From: Pezizomycotina sp. ARF18
Taxonomy: Eukaryota; Ascomycota
Assembly (NCBI GenBank): GCA_002224055.1
Contig: AZLU01000051.1
Location: 1-64,000, forward strand
Length of the DNA stretch: 64,000 nt
Direction: 5' to 3'
Each line of letters begins with the position of its first letter. The stretch's first letter is position 1. The notes under the pieces were generated by a model, which was not told where the DNA came from, did not search any database, and saw only the letters and a list, made by a program, of their open reading frames with translations. Positions 1-11,301 of the stretch are shown here, piece by piece. The translations under genes were made by a program, and so were the position numbers.

Positions 1-2331
1 AACAGGGGCTTTTTACTAGGATGCTTGCGCATTTTCTCTAGCTACACCAGTTCATGACTTTTGCCGAACCGCTCAACGAAGGGGTGAATTCTTTCTTTCT
101 ATATTTAATTTCGATAAACCCCACGCCAGTTTTTCATTTCGATGCGCAAAATCAGCAGGGAGGGGTATCCTTCAGAGTATTATCCTAATCAAAAGGGATA
201 AGGGAATAGGAAGAACTGGTAGCATTAATGTACCTCATTTTAGGGAAAAATGCAAACGAGGTACTCGGTAGTTACGCTTCTCCAACAAAGCGTAAGCAGT
301 GCGTTTCCTTGTGTTGGAGAGACTCTTCATCCGGGGCTATGCGGCTATTGTTAGCCGGTAGGATTGAGCTGAAGATAACTACCGAGAAAGTTCATATTCA
401 TCGATAATTTCCCCACTCATCCAACGCGCGAACACATGGCTGTTGTGATATGGATACGTCTCATCTGATCTTTTTTTTTTTTTTGTTGCTGCTGAAGGAG
501 AAACTGAGCAATCACCAACCAACAAAGAAAAACTCCTTCCATCGCGCGTCGTTCGTTGACTAGGATGAAAAAAAAATTTATCCAGAGAGATTCTTTTGTT
601 TTATCTACACCTGAGAGAGATACTATAAAAAGATAACAGAAGATGACATTCATCGACGGCAATTGACCATTTGGCTTCGTTGCCTTCCTTATTCTGCTCA
701 CGCTCGATATATACGACCCGCGAAATACGAGCAGAGCAAGGGCAGCTTCGACCCTGAATTAATCTTCTATTACTCCACCCGTTCAGGGCCTTTGACTAAA
801 ATTGCCGTCTCACCTCGCCAAGCCCTACGATTCTTTGACCATGCCAATTGTGGTCCTTTAATGGCTTCTAGAAGCTATTTATACACACAAAAGAGCCATT
901 CGAAACATTTCCTACCTACTCTGCCTTGTCAAATTATTCAATCTATATTTGTAAACTAGAAAAAAAAAAAACTTCCTTCCAGAATTGTTTCCATATCTAT
1001 TATTAGCGACGGGTAGTGTTTCTGCGGCAGTTCCTGGTGAAGTGGTTGGCCACGCCCTGCCAATTTGTGGGACCCACCTTTCATCAATATTTCCCGGCAA
1101 CTAGTGGAATTTTGTCATTCGTTTCATCCCTTTCGTCTCGAACCATCGGCGCTGTCACCCGAAAGCGAACATTCATCGACGGTTTTTGGCAGATCCAGCC
1201 AGAATTACTTGATATTTCCCGTTTGTAATTGCCCCTGTCAAAAAACAACGACACACACACACCAAAAAAAAAAATTTCCCCTGCCGAGCTTCTGCACATC
1301 GAGCTTGGATAATACGAGGTACGAACTAGCCAATCGTCTTGCGTCAATAGTATCAGACGATTCCCTTTGTAGATCTGGAAACTCGGAATTGAGGAAGGTG
1401 GATGCTTTGGACATAGCTTGACAAGTTATTCTGTCGAACGCTCGGGAAGCAGGCGTTATATTCCCTACTGCCAAGTATTACCCAAGGTACGCTGCAGAGG
1501 AAGAACCCTGGATAGAGGAAAGGACCCTTGAACCGAAACGTTACCGGCTGGTTTCGAAAATTATCTGGTTCCTGGCATATATATATATATATATATATAT
1601 ATTGTGGAGGGTTATATCGTTCCGCGTTAAGACGTATCTTATATTGCTAAAGCTATTGCGATATATGAGAGATTATTTGTTGTATATGATATTGTTGATA
1701 TACATGTATATTCGCATATATAAATATATACTCTTTGTTTGCCCTTTTCCTGCCTCAAATTCTAACGAAGATTTTTATTGATCGGCTTAGAGATATATGG
1801 GTACCTTCAGGTAGAGCTTGTCTAGAGAAGAGAGGCAAGATATACGACAGCTTGGAAGATATATTATATATATCCTTTTTTCATTCCTTTTTTTTCGGTT
1901 CCTTGGATAAAATCTACTATCGTGCGAAAGATATAGAAGGCACTGTATCAAAGAGATATAGATTATTGAAGAAAAGGGATTGCGAGGATTACTAGTAAGA
2001 AGGTGGAAAAGCAGGAGAAAAAAAATGTCGAAGCTCACAAAAGATGGCGGCGAAGCTGGAAGCCCTTCTCATAGGCATAGAGGTAGGCCAAAAAAATTCA
2101 CGGAGCCATTTTGGCTGCTGTGGATTCTCAGAGGGCTTCAGCAACAGCTTAATAGCTTCACGCTACCCTTAAATTCCTTTAAAGCACTACAGTTACTGCT
2201 GCTGCAAAAATCAACCAAGCAACAAACAACCACCAATCCTCCCCTTCCCCTTCCTTCCCAACTACTACCGAGCACTTTAAATTTCCATCGATACTACCAA
2301 GCCATATAAAACGCAAACGCCAGTGGTCGAG
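1..2331. other. Gene-free left flank and DUF1365 upstream region
   Basis: I see no supportable gene here; the reading frames are short and resemble no family I know. The stretch holds A/T homopolymers (for example near 470-485 and 960-971) and an AT dinucleotide repeat. A pyrimidine-rich segment around 2230-2280, rich in CCTTCC-like runs, lies just before the DUF1365 start codon and probably belongs to its promoter or 5' leader. Confidence 0.5.
1577..1602. repeat. AT dinucleotide microsatellite, 13 units
   Basis: This is a perfect alternating AT run in an AT-rich stretch. It has no visible relation to a gene. Confidence 0.95.
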
Positions 2332-4233
2332 ATGGACTTCCTGGAGGAAATCGGATGGAACAGGAAGGATGCTATAAAGTGGGCCAGAAAGCTCACCGCT
2401 CTTTCCCTCGTCTTCGTTCCTTCTACGTTGTTTACCTGACTGGCGCCATGTTCGTCAACGCCTCGGCCTGGATCTTCGTCGACGCGGTCGTAGCGTTTAA
2501 GTTTCCCCTTCTCTGCATTCTCGCATTCTCTGTGGTCGCTTTCATGTTCGGATTGGTCCTCTTCCGGTACGCTTTTTACCTTAACCCGTCTGCCAATATC
2601 GACGCGAGTCGTACCTGTTTCGCCCGACGTTCTTTTGCTCGTTCACGGAGCACAGGAGGTTCTCGTCCGGGTTTTTGAATTACTTCAAGTGGCCGATATT
2701 CTACGTTGCCGTTCCGGGAAACTTTCAGGGGAGTATTGGAAGGTTGTTTAGCGTCAAGACCGTTGGCGGAAATGGAGTAGGTGACAGGTTGACTTTCTTC
2801 TCCTGGATCCGAAGCGGTACGTCCGGCCGGATTTGCCGTTTGAGCTGAAGTTCTGGGGCGCCTTGAAGGAGGCCGTAAGTTCCAAATTCCTTCCCATCTA
2901 TCACATTTTCTCTTTCTTCGGTTGCTCACCATTACTTTGTTTTGTGTAGAACCTCAACCCGGCCAAATTCAGCGACATGTTGATCGTCACCACGCCCTGT
3001 TTCCTGGGCTACGCCTTCAACCCGGTCTCCTACTTCCTCTTCTACACTCCCACCGGCAAGCTCGGCGCCACCATCTTCGAAGTCCGGAACACGTTCGGGG
3101 AGAAAGACCTGTACGTCCTATCGCCGCAGCACGCAAAAGCGACCAAGATCCGCGTGCGCAAGGGTTACACCTTCTCGGACCGCTGCAGGAAGAAGTTCCA
3201 CATCTCCCCGTTCAACCACCGCTCCGGCCACTACGACTTCCACATGCTCGACCCGTCGCCGACAAGGCGCTGGATTTCCTCATGATCGTCTTCGACTACA
3301 TGGGTAAGAAAACCATGACTTGCCGCGCGAAGAGCCACGGAAAAGGTATCGACATGCTATCGATCTCGGGAGCCAGAGCACGCAGCATCGTCGCGAACTG
3401 GGGTCCCTCGCAGGCCATGGCCATACCACGAACTTTCTACGAAGCCTTCAAGATCTTCCGCAGGAAGAAGTGCACCGTCTACCAGCGTCCCGAAACCATC
3501 CTTACTTCCTCCGCCAGGGCCGAAACATACCTGGAGAGTGTAGCGAGGATCAAGTGGCTGGCGTACTTTAGGATAATGGTACTGTACTCCCGCACCGCCA
3601 TTACCGTCACCGTCAATTTACCCCGCACCGATCCCGCGTCCCGAGTAAGACGTACACCTTCGTATCCGAATCCTACGACTTCAAGCACGACAAGTGCATC
3701 GACCCGACGTGCGCTGTCTGCGTCAAGAGGAACGTTACCTTGAATATCCGCTCACCGGCGTTCTTTAGACGGATGATGGCGTACGACCACCCGCGCGTGG
3801 GTACATGGCCGACGTCGGTTCCAAAAAACCCGAATTCCAAACCGCTACGGTCAACGAACCGGAAGGTTGGAAGATCATCTTATTCGTCCTGGGGAATCCC
3901 TACAACTACCGTATCGGTGAGCCGCCGAGTAAGGAGCCGTACACTCTCTTCAACGGTGCAGGCTTTTGACCTATTGGTGTACCCGCGGCTCAACGCTGAT
4001 CTGGATGCGCGCATTGTTGGTATCACGAGGAAGATCTTGGGTCTTAAGACTGGTTTCGACACGGTAGGAGTCCCTTCAAGCCGACCGCGCTGGGCATGTT
4101 CTTCGGTTGGGAAGAGGGGTTTGCGGTTATGATGGCGGGCATTGTCTTTCAGGAGCTCTGCCGGGAGATTTGGGAGTTTGTTATTCATGAGATGCAGGGT
4201 ATGACCGGGTTTGACCTTGGTTTCTTGCTTTGA
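2332..4233 (+). CDS. DUF1365 domain membrane protein (frameshifted)
   Basis: The ATG at 2332 opens a short N-terminal segment (MDFLEEIGWNRK), followed by a strongly hydrophobic region around 2440-2580 that should form one or two membrane spans. The DUF1365 core follows, with FLGYAFNPVSYFLFY and EVRNTFGEKDLYVLSP around 3000-3130 and KKFHISPFNHRSGHYDF around 3190-3240; these are hallmark blocks of the family, whose biochemical role is not established. An intron fits 2875-2949 (GTAAGT..TGTGTAG, phase 0). A C-terminal region has a Cys cluster, CIDPTCAVC, near 3700 and ends in a TGA at 4231-4233. The frame must change about eight times, nearly always in the direction of a lost base, so this is either a badly sequenced intact gene or a pseudogene. 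Family assignment is firm; exact exon joins are not. Confidence 0.8.
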
Positions 4234-5044
4234 AGGATTTCATAACAAAACTAATAAGGAATAATATAATGGGGGACGACGGAAATAGTAATAGTATATA
4301 AAGAAAAGGGAAGATGTTAGAAAGAGGAGGAAGGGAAACAGTCTGGAGTCGCGAAGCTTACTTGAAAAAAAAAAAAAAAAAAAGACTCGACACGACAAAG
4401 AAAAGAAGAATAAGCGAGCAACGACGACTCCAGACTGGAAGGGAAAGATATTTCTTATTACTATCACTAATACTTATTCTACCTGGGTGTTTTTATCGTT
4501 TTTTCTCGGCGTTCATTTTCTCAAAAAAAAAAGGGAGGATATACTTAATTCTGCGGGCGTTTTATTTCTTCTTCATTGATATTCGTATTACCTACCAATA
4601 CTAAAACTGCTACCATTAACTTGCCTAAATAATCATACTTAATTCAATAATAACTTTTCCTAAATGTCAATCTCATCATCTCGAGAGTTTTACTAGGAGC
4701 CTTCCATTTTTATGTCCGCCATTGTTCGGTCTCGTTTTTTTCTGGTTCTATGTTTAGGAGTATGCTTTACCGCCGACAGGTATAACCATATCCTTGTCCT
4801 AGTCGTGTCCCCGGTTTGCAAAAGCTGCGGGGTTTCGTAGGCAAAAGGCTTTATATAGATTTACCATCGTCAACCAGGCAAGGACAAACTCCAACTGCGA
4901 AGAATATTGGTGGGACTTGGGCGGCGATATATATATGTTCTGAGTAAATGCAATCCGCAAGGATGAAAACCGGGAGCTAGCTATTCGCACCCTAAAAAAG
5001 GGAACAGTTTCTGAACAGACCTTTCTGCTACGTCGTCATGCAAA

Positions 5045-5058
5045 GGGGGGGGGGGGGG
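5045..5058. repeat. G14 homopolymer
   Basis: This is an uninterrupted run of 14 G in otherwise AT-rich DNA. G/C homopolymers this long are much rarer here than A/T runs; the only comparable one is the C17 run near 17.8 kb. Confidence 0.95.
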
Positions 5059-5704
5059 CGTTCTTTGGAGAATACGATTTCACAAAAATATTTCCAAGAC
5101 TAAAGCCCCCTCAGGATCTGAGAAAACAACCGTGCAAGCGCGAACACAACCACTCTAGAATATTGTGCAGTTCTTTCTGCAAGGTACAAAAAAAATAGCC
5201 TTTCCGTTCAAGATAAGCGCTATGATAGGATTCCCGGTAGGCTATCAGATCGTATATTGGATAAATCTATTCTATCAGGGACAAGGGAAGACGTTCACGC
5301 TGCCTAGGAATGTTTTTTTTTTTTTATGGCCGAAGTTGCCTAGCGCCGCGCGGGTAAAACGAACGTTCCTGCATATCATGCAACCCGTGCGGCTATGTTA
5401 CCATATTACATATTCGCGCAATGAACTGGTATTCCGAATCTACTAGTCAGACGATTCGCTACATTATTATCCTAGAACAATGTCGTGAAAGAGATGTATA
5501 AAGGTATTCCGATTTCCTAGTACAAAGCAACCTGGAACTTTTTGGGATAAGGAATAGTCCTTTCTTTCAAAGGAATTTTACCACTTACTGTTTCAGATTT
5601 CACTTTACCCATTTTTACTTCTCCAAAGGAGCGTGAACACCCCACGCATATATAAGAATATCTTCTCCTACATCTCGAGGACGATATCAGCAAAATTTTT
5701 CTAT

Positions 5705-5725
5705 AAAAAAAAAAAAAAAAAAAAA
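5705..5725 (+). promoter_or_regulatory. A21 tract 31 nt before a start codon
   Basis: A poly(dA) tract directly upstream of the secreted-protein ATG at 5757. A similar A18 tract ends 30 nt before the glycosyltransferase ATG, so the spacing is alike. Poly(dA:dT) tracts exclude nucleosomes in fungal promoters; whether this one lies in the promoter or the 5' UTR cannot be told from sequence. Confidence 0.4.
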
Positions 5726-5756
5726 GTTAAGAGACGGCAAGAGAAAAAAACAAAGC

Positions 5757-6576
5757 ATGTTATACAATATAGCTTCACTGGCTGTCGCAATACTGTCTCT
5801 GCTGGCGAATACCGTAGCCGCAGCAGTAATCCCGCGGCAATTACAACCGAACAAAGATATGAAAGGCATCGGTCTCTGGACCGACACCCACCAAGGCGGC
5901 CTCCAGGACTGGCACCCAAGTATTAATTACAATCCAGCGTTAGTTATACTTCCCTTTTTTCTTCCCCTATTTTGAAAAAGGGAGGGCTGTTGGTTAACTC
6001 AACCCTATCAAAGATATAACGCAAAATACGTAACAGCCATACCAGTCAAAGACGACCAAATCTCTGGAGACTGGAAGATGGTAGTATACGTTAAAAATAA
6101 CGGCAAAAGCTCGGATCCGAGCTCAGGTCCCACCACGGAACTCCTAGGCGCGCCGTGGCAGTTGGTAGACGGTACGCTGTACTACAACTACTTCTGGTCC
6201 ATGGCGCTCGTCAAGCCCGCCAAAAGTCCGTACCACGACAATTTACTCAACGTAGTTTTCCCGCACCCGGGCCACCTACCAATCCTCGCGGCCGGCGAGA
6301 CGAACGTGACGCCGGTGGGGTATGTAGCAGATAACAGCGAGAAGTGGAATAATGATCCCGCGTACGCGGGCCGGATACCGTTTTTCATCATGCGGCCGTG
6401 GTTGGGGGACGGGTTGGCGTTAGGAACTGGGTGGTCTGCGGCTCGCCGTACAAGCGGACGTTGAACGGGGAAAATTGGGATGTGCTGGATGTTTTGTTTT
6501 ACGACTCGAATAAGTACTGGTGGCGGCCGGGAGTAATTGTAGTAGTATTTGGCTTGTTGCTAGTAAACTTAAATAA
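5757..6576 (+). CDS. Predicted secreted protein of unknown family
   Basis: The product begins with a signal peptide (MLYNIASLAVAILSLLANTV, then an Ala-rich cleavage region), followed by a hydrophilic mature part rich in Trp, Tyr, Gly and Pro. One intron fits 5939-6013 (GTTAGT..CAAAG, 75 bp) and joins NPA to YNAKYVTAIPVKDDQ. Later blocks include KMVVYVKNNGKSSD, YYNYFWSMALVKP and GRIPFFIMRPWLGDG. Near 6425 the frame shifts by one base and continues as WVVCGSPYKRTLNGENWD and YDSNKYWWRPG. The end is uncertain: a further shift would stop at 6534-6536 or 6574-6576. I do not recognise the family. The protein is probably exported to the wall or outside the cell. Start choice is firm because the signal peptide begins exactly at this ATG. 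Confidence 0.7.
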
Positions 6577-7670
6577 ATATAACATAATATCAGTCGGCTT
6601 CGTTTTCTGTCTTGGTGAAATACGTATATATGAGAAGAGACTATCTGGTTTAGAAGATTTACCTAAGCTGGGAATCATGTTGAAAACGTACCTTGAGCTA
6701 GACGGTGATAGATTAAGGTAATGCTACGATGGTAATATGATATTTGGGATATACGGAGCGCCAGGAGGATTCGAGGTCGAGAACTGTCGAATGGAAAGGA
6801 ACAACTTACGATCTTCGAGAGATCAGTTAAGTAGAAACTATTTTATATAATTCACCCGTTTATTATCAGATATTTCTCGCTGTAGTCAGCTACTGCCGTA
6901 CCTGGAGAGAATCTCATTTTATGACAAGCGATCGTTGTCGAAGTTTTTATTTATTGCCCTTATAATATTTTATTTTATTTTATATTATTTTTCACTGCCC
7001 ACTTTAAGGGCACGAAACCCTTTGTCATATTTTCTTTCTTCACCAACGACTTGATATCGTCACCTTTGCCCATCTCCATCACATATACTCCCTCACCAAT
7101 CGTTATCAACATGCTCTCACTTTATCACTGTCTGCCCTTCGAAGATAAGGTTGTTCTGAGAGCTTCAAGTTGTTCTTGCTTCTCTTCATCTTTCCCGATA
7201 ACACCATCATCGAAATTTCGAAAAAGCCCGAACGACTCTTGCAACCCCATCCCATACTTTCCGGGATCCTCTCGAGGTTTTCTAGCGCGCTATAGATGTA
7301 TCTAAGTGTTTGTACCCATGGCATCTTTACCAGCAGAAGGCCGTTTTACGAGAGGTCCGAAATTTTCTTGGGGCATTGCGGCAAGGTGAGGCAGAGCTTG
7401 CAGTACCTTCCCTCCTTCGCCCTATCACACTCACTTTAACGTTTAATTGTGGGACCTTGAAACCTCACGCCACTGCAACGCCCCCTGGAAAGTTGCATCT
7501 ACGAATTAGCCACTGCAACTGTGTTCTGCGTCGTGTTGTTGAACGGCGGATCGATTTATTCGTCTTTAGAATATTCAAAGTTGTAAGGTGGGTGGGTGGT
7601 TACACCAAAACGATCTCTCTCACAATGGCCGTCTTGAGATCATCAATCCGTCTGATCCCTTTCTTATCAC

Positions 7671-7736
7671 TTCTCTCTCTCTCTCTCTTCCTCTCTCTCC
7701 TCTCTCTCCCTCTCTCTCCTCTTTTTTTTCTTTTTT
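7671..7736. repeat. CT-rich microsatellite
   Basis: An imperfect CT/CCT repeat passing into a T-run. It lies far from any recognised gene. Confidence 0.9.
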
Positions 7737-9048
7737 CGTAAGAGGCGAACTGTTTGGCTAATTTTAAGATACAGGTAATATTCCTTTCTGAGAGCTGCAG
7801 AAATTTGCTTTTTCACTGGACCCTAACAACTACCTTTGGATCTCTACAATACAATGGATTGGACCACAGGTCAACTGAGGACAAACTTCAACCAGTTCTC
7901 GCAGCGTCGCGAAAGAACTACCATCGCCTCGTTTACCTAGGACTCAACCCTTGCTGGAAGTTCGCATCTTGGAAGATCCTTGGCGAAAACCTCCCGGTAC
8001 AGTCTTCTTACCTCTTCGAACTTTAGCTCCTAACAAACGTTGATATAGTGTTCTCGATATTATCCGTCTAGAAACGGGTAAACTGTCTTATCAGATCTTT
8101 TAAACGGGTTGTATTACCGCACCTCGTTTTTGAGGCCGCTGCGGTTGATTATGATACAGCCCTCTACAGAACAAGGATTTTTCTATATATCGATCAAGGA
8201 TTACACAAATGACAACTGACCAGATTTACCAGAGCTCTGGCTGCCTGGAGGAGAACACCTTTTGATGAGGTGATTGTGAGGCTTAGCAGGTAGGTAATTA
8301 TTGTTGTCTTATCTGCAAAGAATAATACTGACAAGGGTTTTTCGAAATACTCTTTTAGCAAGGTTTCTAAAGCCTCTCCACCGACCGCTTCTAGAGCTGT
8401 GTTGCACCACACTTCTCCCTACTAACTCGCTATATTTTCCCGCAATGTCTTATCCTAAAAGGGCCGAAAAACACTTTTTATTCTTCGCCGATTAATACGT
8501 TTTCTCTAAGACGTTAAAGATCCCTAAAGAAAATGCTTGTTCTACATGGTTGAGCTAAACTGGACTACGGGTGATGTTTCCCGACTAGACGCTCGGCGCT
8601 GCTGTCCCTAAAAGCGGAAAAGTTTTATTAGTTACGTTACCTTTACGTAGCTATCTCTCCACTCCTTTTCCCGTTTTTTTTGTGAAAAACTGAACATCTA
8701 AGTGGCCTCCTTCTCGAATATCGTGGATCTCTTTGGTGGCAGTGCAGGCCTCTAACAGTTATGCACATGCCAGAACATAAGGGCAACCATGGAAAAAAGC
8801 TAACTTAAATGACGCATTTTTGTGAAGCTAGGTTTAAGCGATATCGTATCCAATAACCTTTCGAAAAAACCAAGAGATCCGAGCATGATTTCTCTTGCTG
8901 CTCTCCGCGCTCCTGCTGTCAAGAAAGGTATTCACTCTCCGGTGGATCTGAATTTGGCATGTGGATAAGTATGATCACAGACAATTATATATCTGTTCTA
9001 TTTACCCGATTTGCAACCGAACTAAGCTTTCACCCCGAAATTCCACAG

Positions 9049-9050
<2 letters not shown>

Positions 9051-9076
<26 letters not shown>
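9051..9076. repeat. A26 homopolymer
   Basis: An uninterrupted A run in gene-free DNA. No retroelement body can be recognised next to it, so there is no reason to call it a retroposon tail. Confidence 0.9.
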
Positions 9077-9079
<3 letters not shown>

Positions 9080-11253
9080 CAACCTGACGACGAAGTAATT
9101 AATTCGAGAGAATCCCTATTTTCCCTTCAACCAACAAAGAGGAGAACCGGGAGCTCGTAAGCGGACCGGCGTGTATTCGTTGAGTCGGTTTGGAACAGAA
9201 TCTTTATGCTACAGACGGGTTCAAACCGGCCTGTAGGTGCATGCACGTATGCATGAGAAGTTAAAGTTGGTTTTTATTCCTGTTCCGTTCCTTCCTTCCT
9301 TTGGGCTTGTTTAAATAGGAAATGAGAAACGAAACAAAAAAGCATTAGCTGCAAAGCTCGCTATTCTTTTTAGCGGCTCGTCTGCTTTTTCTTTTGCGAA
9401 CGAATATGCAAACAGCTTATAGTGGCGAAAAGCCACAAAAAAAGAGATTTTCGCGATGTTCAGTCTCTTTTACCTTCTTTTGCTGATATTATTATTCTCT
9501 TACCTTTTCAGCCTTGTTTTAAAATAGGAAACAGTTCCATTTTCGTCAGAATACAGTCGGTGGAACAAAACTCTGCAAGGTACAAACGAGCCTCGGAAAA
9601 CTTGTGGCTCAGCAGGAGATTTCACCAATGAGCTTATATGCCGCCAAATTCTGAGCGACACAAGATTTTGGAAGGGTACAGAAGGTATCACGGCCCACCG
9701 CACGGCCATTACTTTCCCCCTTCGACGGCAAGATCCGTTCAGTCCTGCTGGAGAAAGCTCTCCACCGACATAAGGTCCCCCCCTCTAGCAAATTAGAACA
9801 ACTGGTGTTTTTATGAATATCCATCGGAGGCCAGAGCAAAATGAACCGCCGAAGGGCTGGGCCCACATACACCTCCACTTTGCATAGAAAGCGTAGCCTT
9901 TTGCCTGCCGTTTTTCTTTTTCGCTATTGCCTTGTGAAAAGGCATATAAACACCCAAGAAAGGCTGAGACAAGAAGTACCTTTGCATATTAAATCGTCGG
10001 GGGAAGGTACATTTCGAGCTCCCGGTATCTTTTTTTTCTCTGCTCGTCACGGCCTCGTCTAAACGGGGGACTAAATTTTTTTTTTTTTTTTTTTTTGGTT
10101 GCACTTCGGCCCCCTTGTCCTGTATGTTATTCGAATTCGGCCCTAAGAAACATGTTCGGACGTTTTTACAATTTCTTTCTGGAAGAAAAAGGCTTATATC
10201 TTTCTTGCATGGACTTACTTATCTCCACGATATGAAGCTCAAGCCTGAAGATTTTATCCCTATCAATTTGAGCTTGATGGTTCGATACAAAGTGATCTTA
10301 TGGTGTGATAAGATACCATAGAACGCTTTCTATATAAGTATAAGGAGTGTAAAGAGAGTTTGAACCAGGAAGTTTAGAACCGGGCTGGTGACCGCTCATT
10401 GCCCTTTTTCGTCGTATTGGAAAAAAATTAAATTTTTTTTTTTTTAAATTTTTTTATTTTATTCAATTTTTCGAATCAAAGTAACTCTCCCTTTTTTTAC
10501 TCTCACAGCCTACCAACAATTTTCGTATTATTTGCCTTCCTACGGTTAATTCTCCAGCTAATCGCAATAAGAAATTCATTAGGTACCACCCTGATATAAC
10601 TAAATCAAATCAAATCAAATTATTACTACTTTAGACAGAATACACCTTATTCCTTGGAGTTTAATTTATTTTATTATACAAATACTCTAAATACATCCCC
10701 CCTTCCAGAAGAGACTTAATTTTTTTTTTCTTTGATCCAGCCGCACATTTCAGCCAGTATGATCAGAAAGAAAGAAAGGAAAGGAAAGGTAGCATATTAA
10801 AAGAAGGGAAACACTACTCTACGATATTTCACGGCCTTTTTTTTTTTTTTTGTCTTTGGTGTCTTTGGTGCTGTTTTTGAGGTTAGAGACCCCCTTAGGC
10901 AGAGACGAAAACGAAACGACAGAACGGTTAGAATCGACTGAGGAAACGGATAGGAGATAAAAAAGAAGAGCAAAGGGAAAAAAGGGACGATTGCTGCTTA
11001 TCTCAACACTGCATGGACGCCTCTTCGATATCAATAATCCGTATACTCAGTTGCTGTCAATTCTACCTATTTCCGAAGCTTTAAAATTTTAAAAAAGCTT
11101 TTTTTTTTTGGGCTGTGGTTGAGAAGGTGTCGAGTATTTTGTTTTACTTTACTTTTTCGGCCCCTTTTTTATTAGCGATTCTCACCTCTCCTTTCCCTCC
11201 TCACCACCACCTCAACCAAAAACAAATAGCCAACGACCGCTAAAACACCACCG

Positions 11254-11271
11254 AAAAAAAAAAAAAAAAAA
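11254..11271 (+). promoter_or_regulatory. A18 tract 30 nt before a start codon
   Basis: A poly(dA) run between a CCAAC-containing leader and the ATG at 11302 of the glycosyltransferase gene. Its distance to the ATG nearly equals that of the A21 tract at the secreted-protein gene. Confidence 0.4.
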
Positions 11272-11301
11272 CGCCACCACGGCGAAACAAACACTTCGAC
11301 C

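Larger units (their letters stand above)
4234..5756. other. Intergenic, secreted-protein upstream region
   Basis: No gene is visible. The stretch contains an A-tract near 4364-4382, a G14 run, and a TATAAA at about 5702 merging into an A21 tract shortly before the start codon of the next gene. Confidence 0.5.
6577..11301. other. Gene-free intergenic region
   Basis: Nothing here resembles a protein family. It contains a CT-rich simple repeat (7671-7736), an A26 run (9051-9076), a T21 run (10076-10096) and other A/T tracts. The last few hundred bases, pyrimidine-rich and ending in an A18 tract, should hold the glycosyltransferase promoter and leader. Confidence 0.5.

Noticed and set aside
663-959. 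98-codon plus-strand frame at the left end
   Set aside because: No recognisable domain, no signal peptide, and no flanking exon structure.
2332-4233. DUF1365 gene as a simple pseudogene
   Set aside because: It has the most shifts, but they share the direction bias seen in every other gene, and the codons between them still keep family motifs and a correct intron. I keep it as a gene with doubtful sequence.
9609-10104. Overlapping minus-strand frames of 89 and 97 codons
   Set aside because: No motif, splice context or gene-like codon use. One is mostly opposite a T-run.
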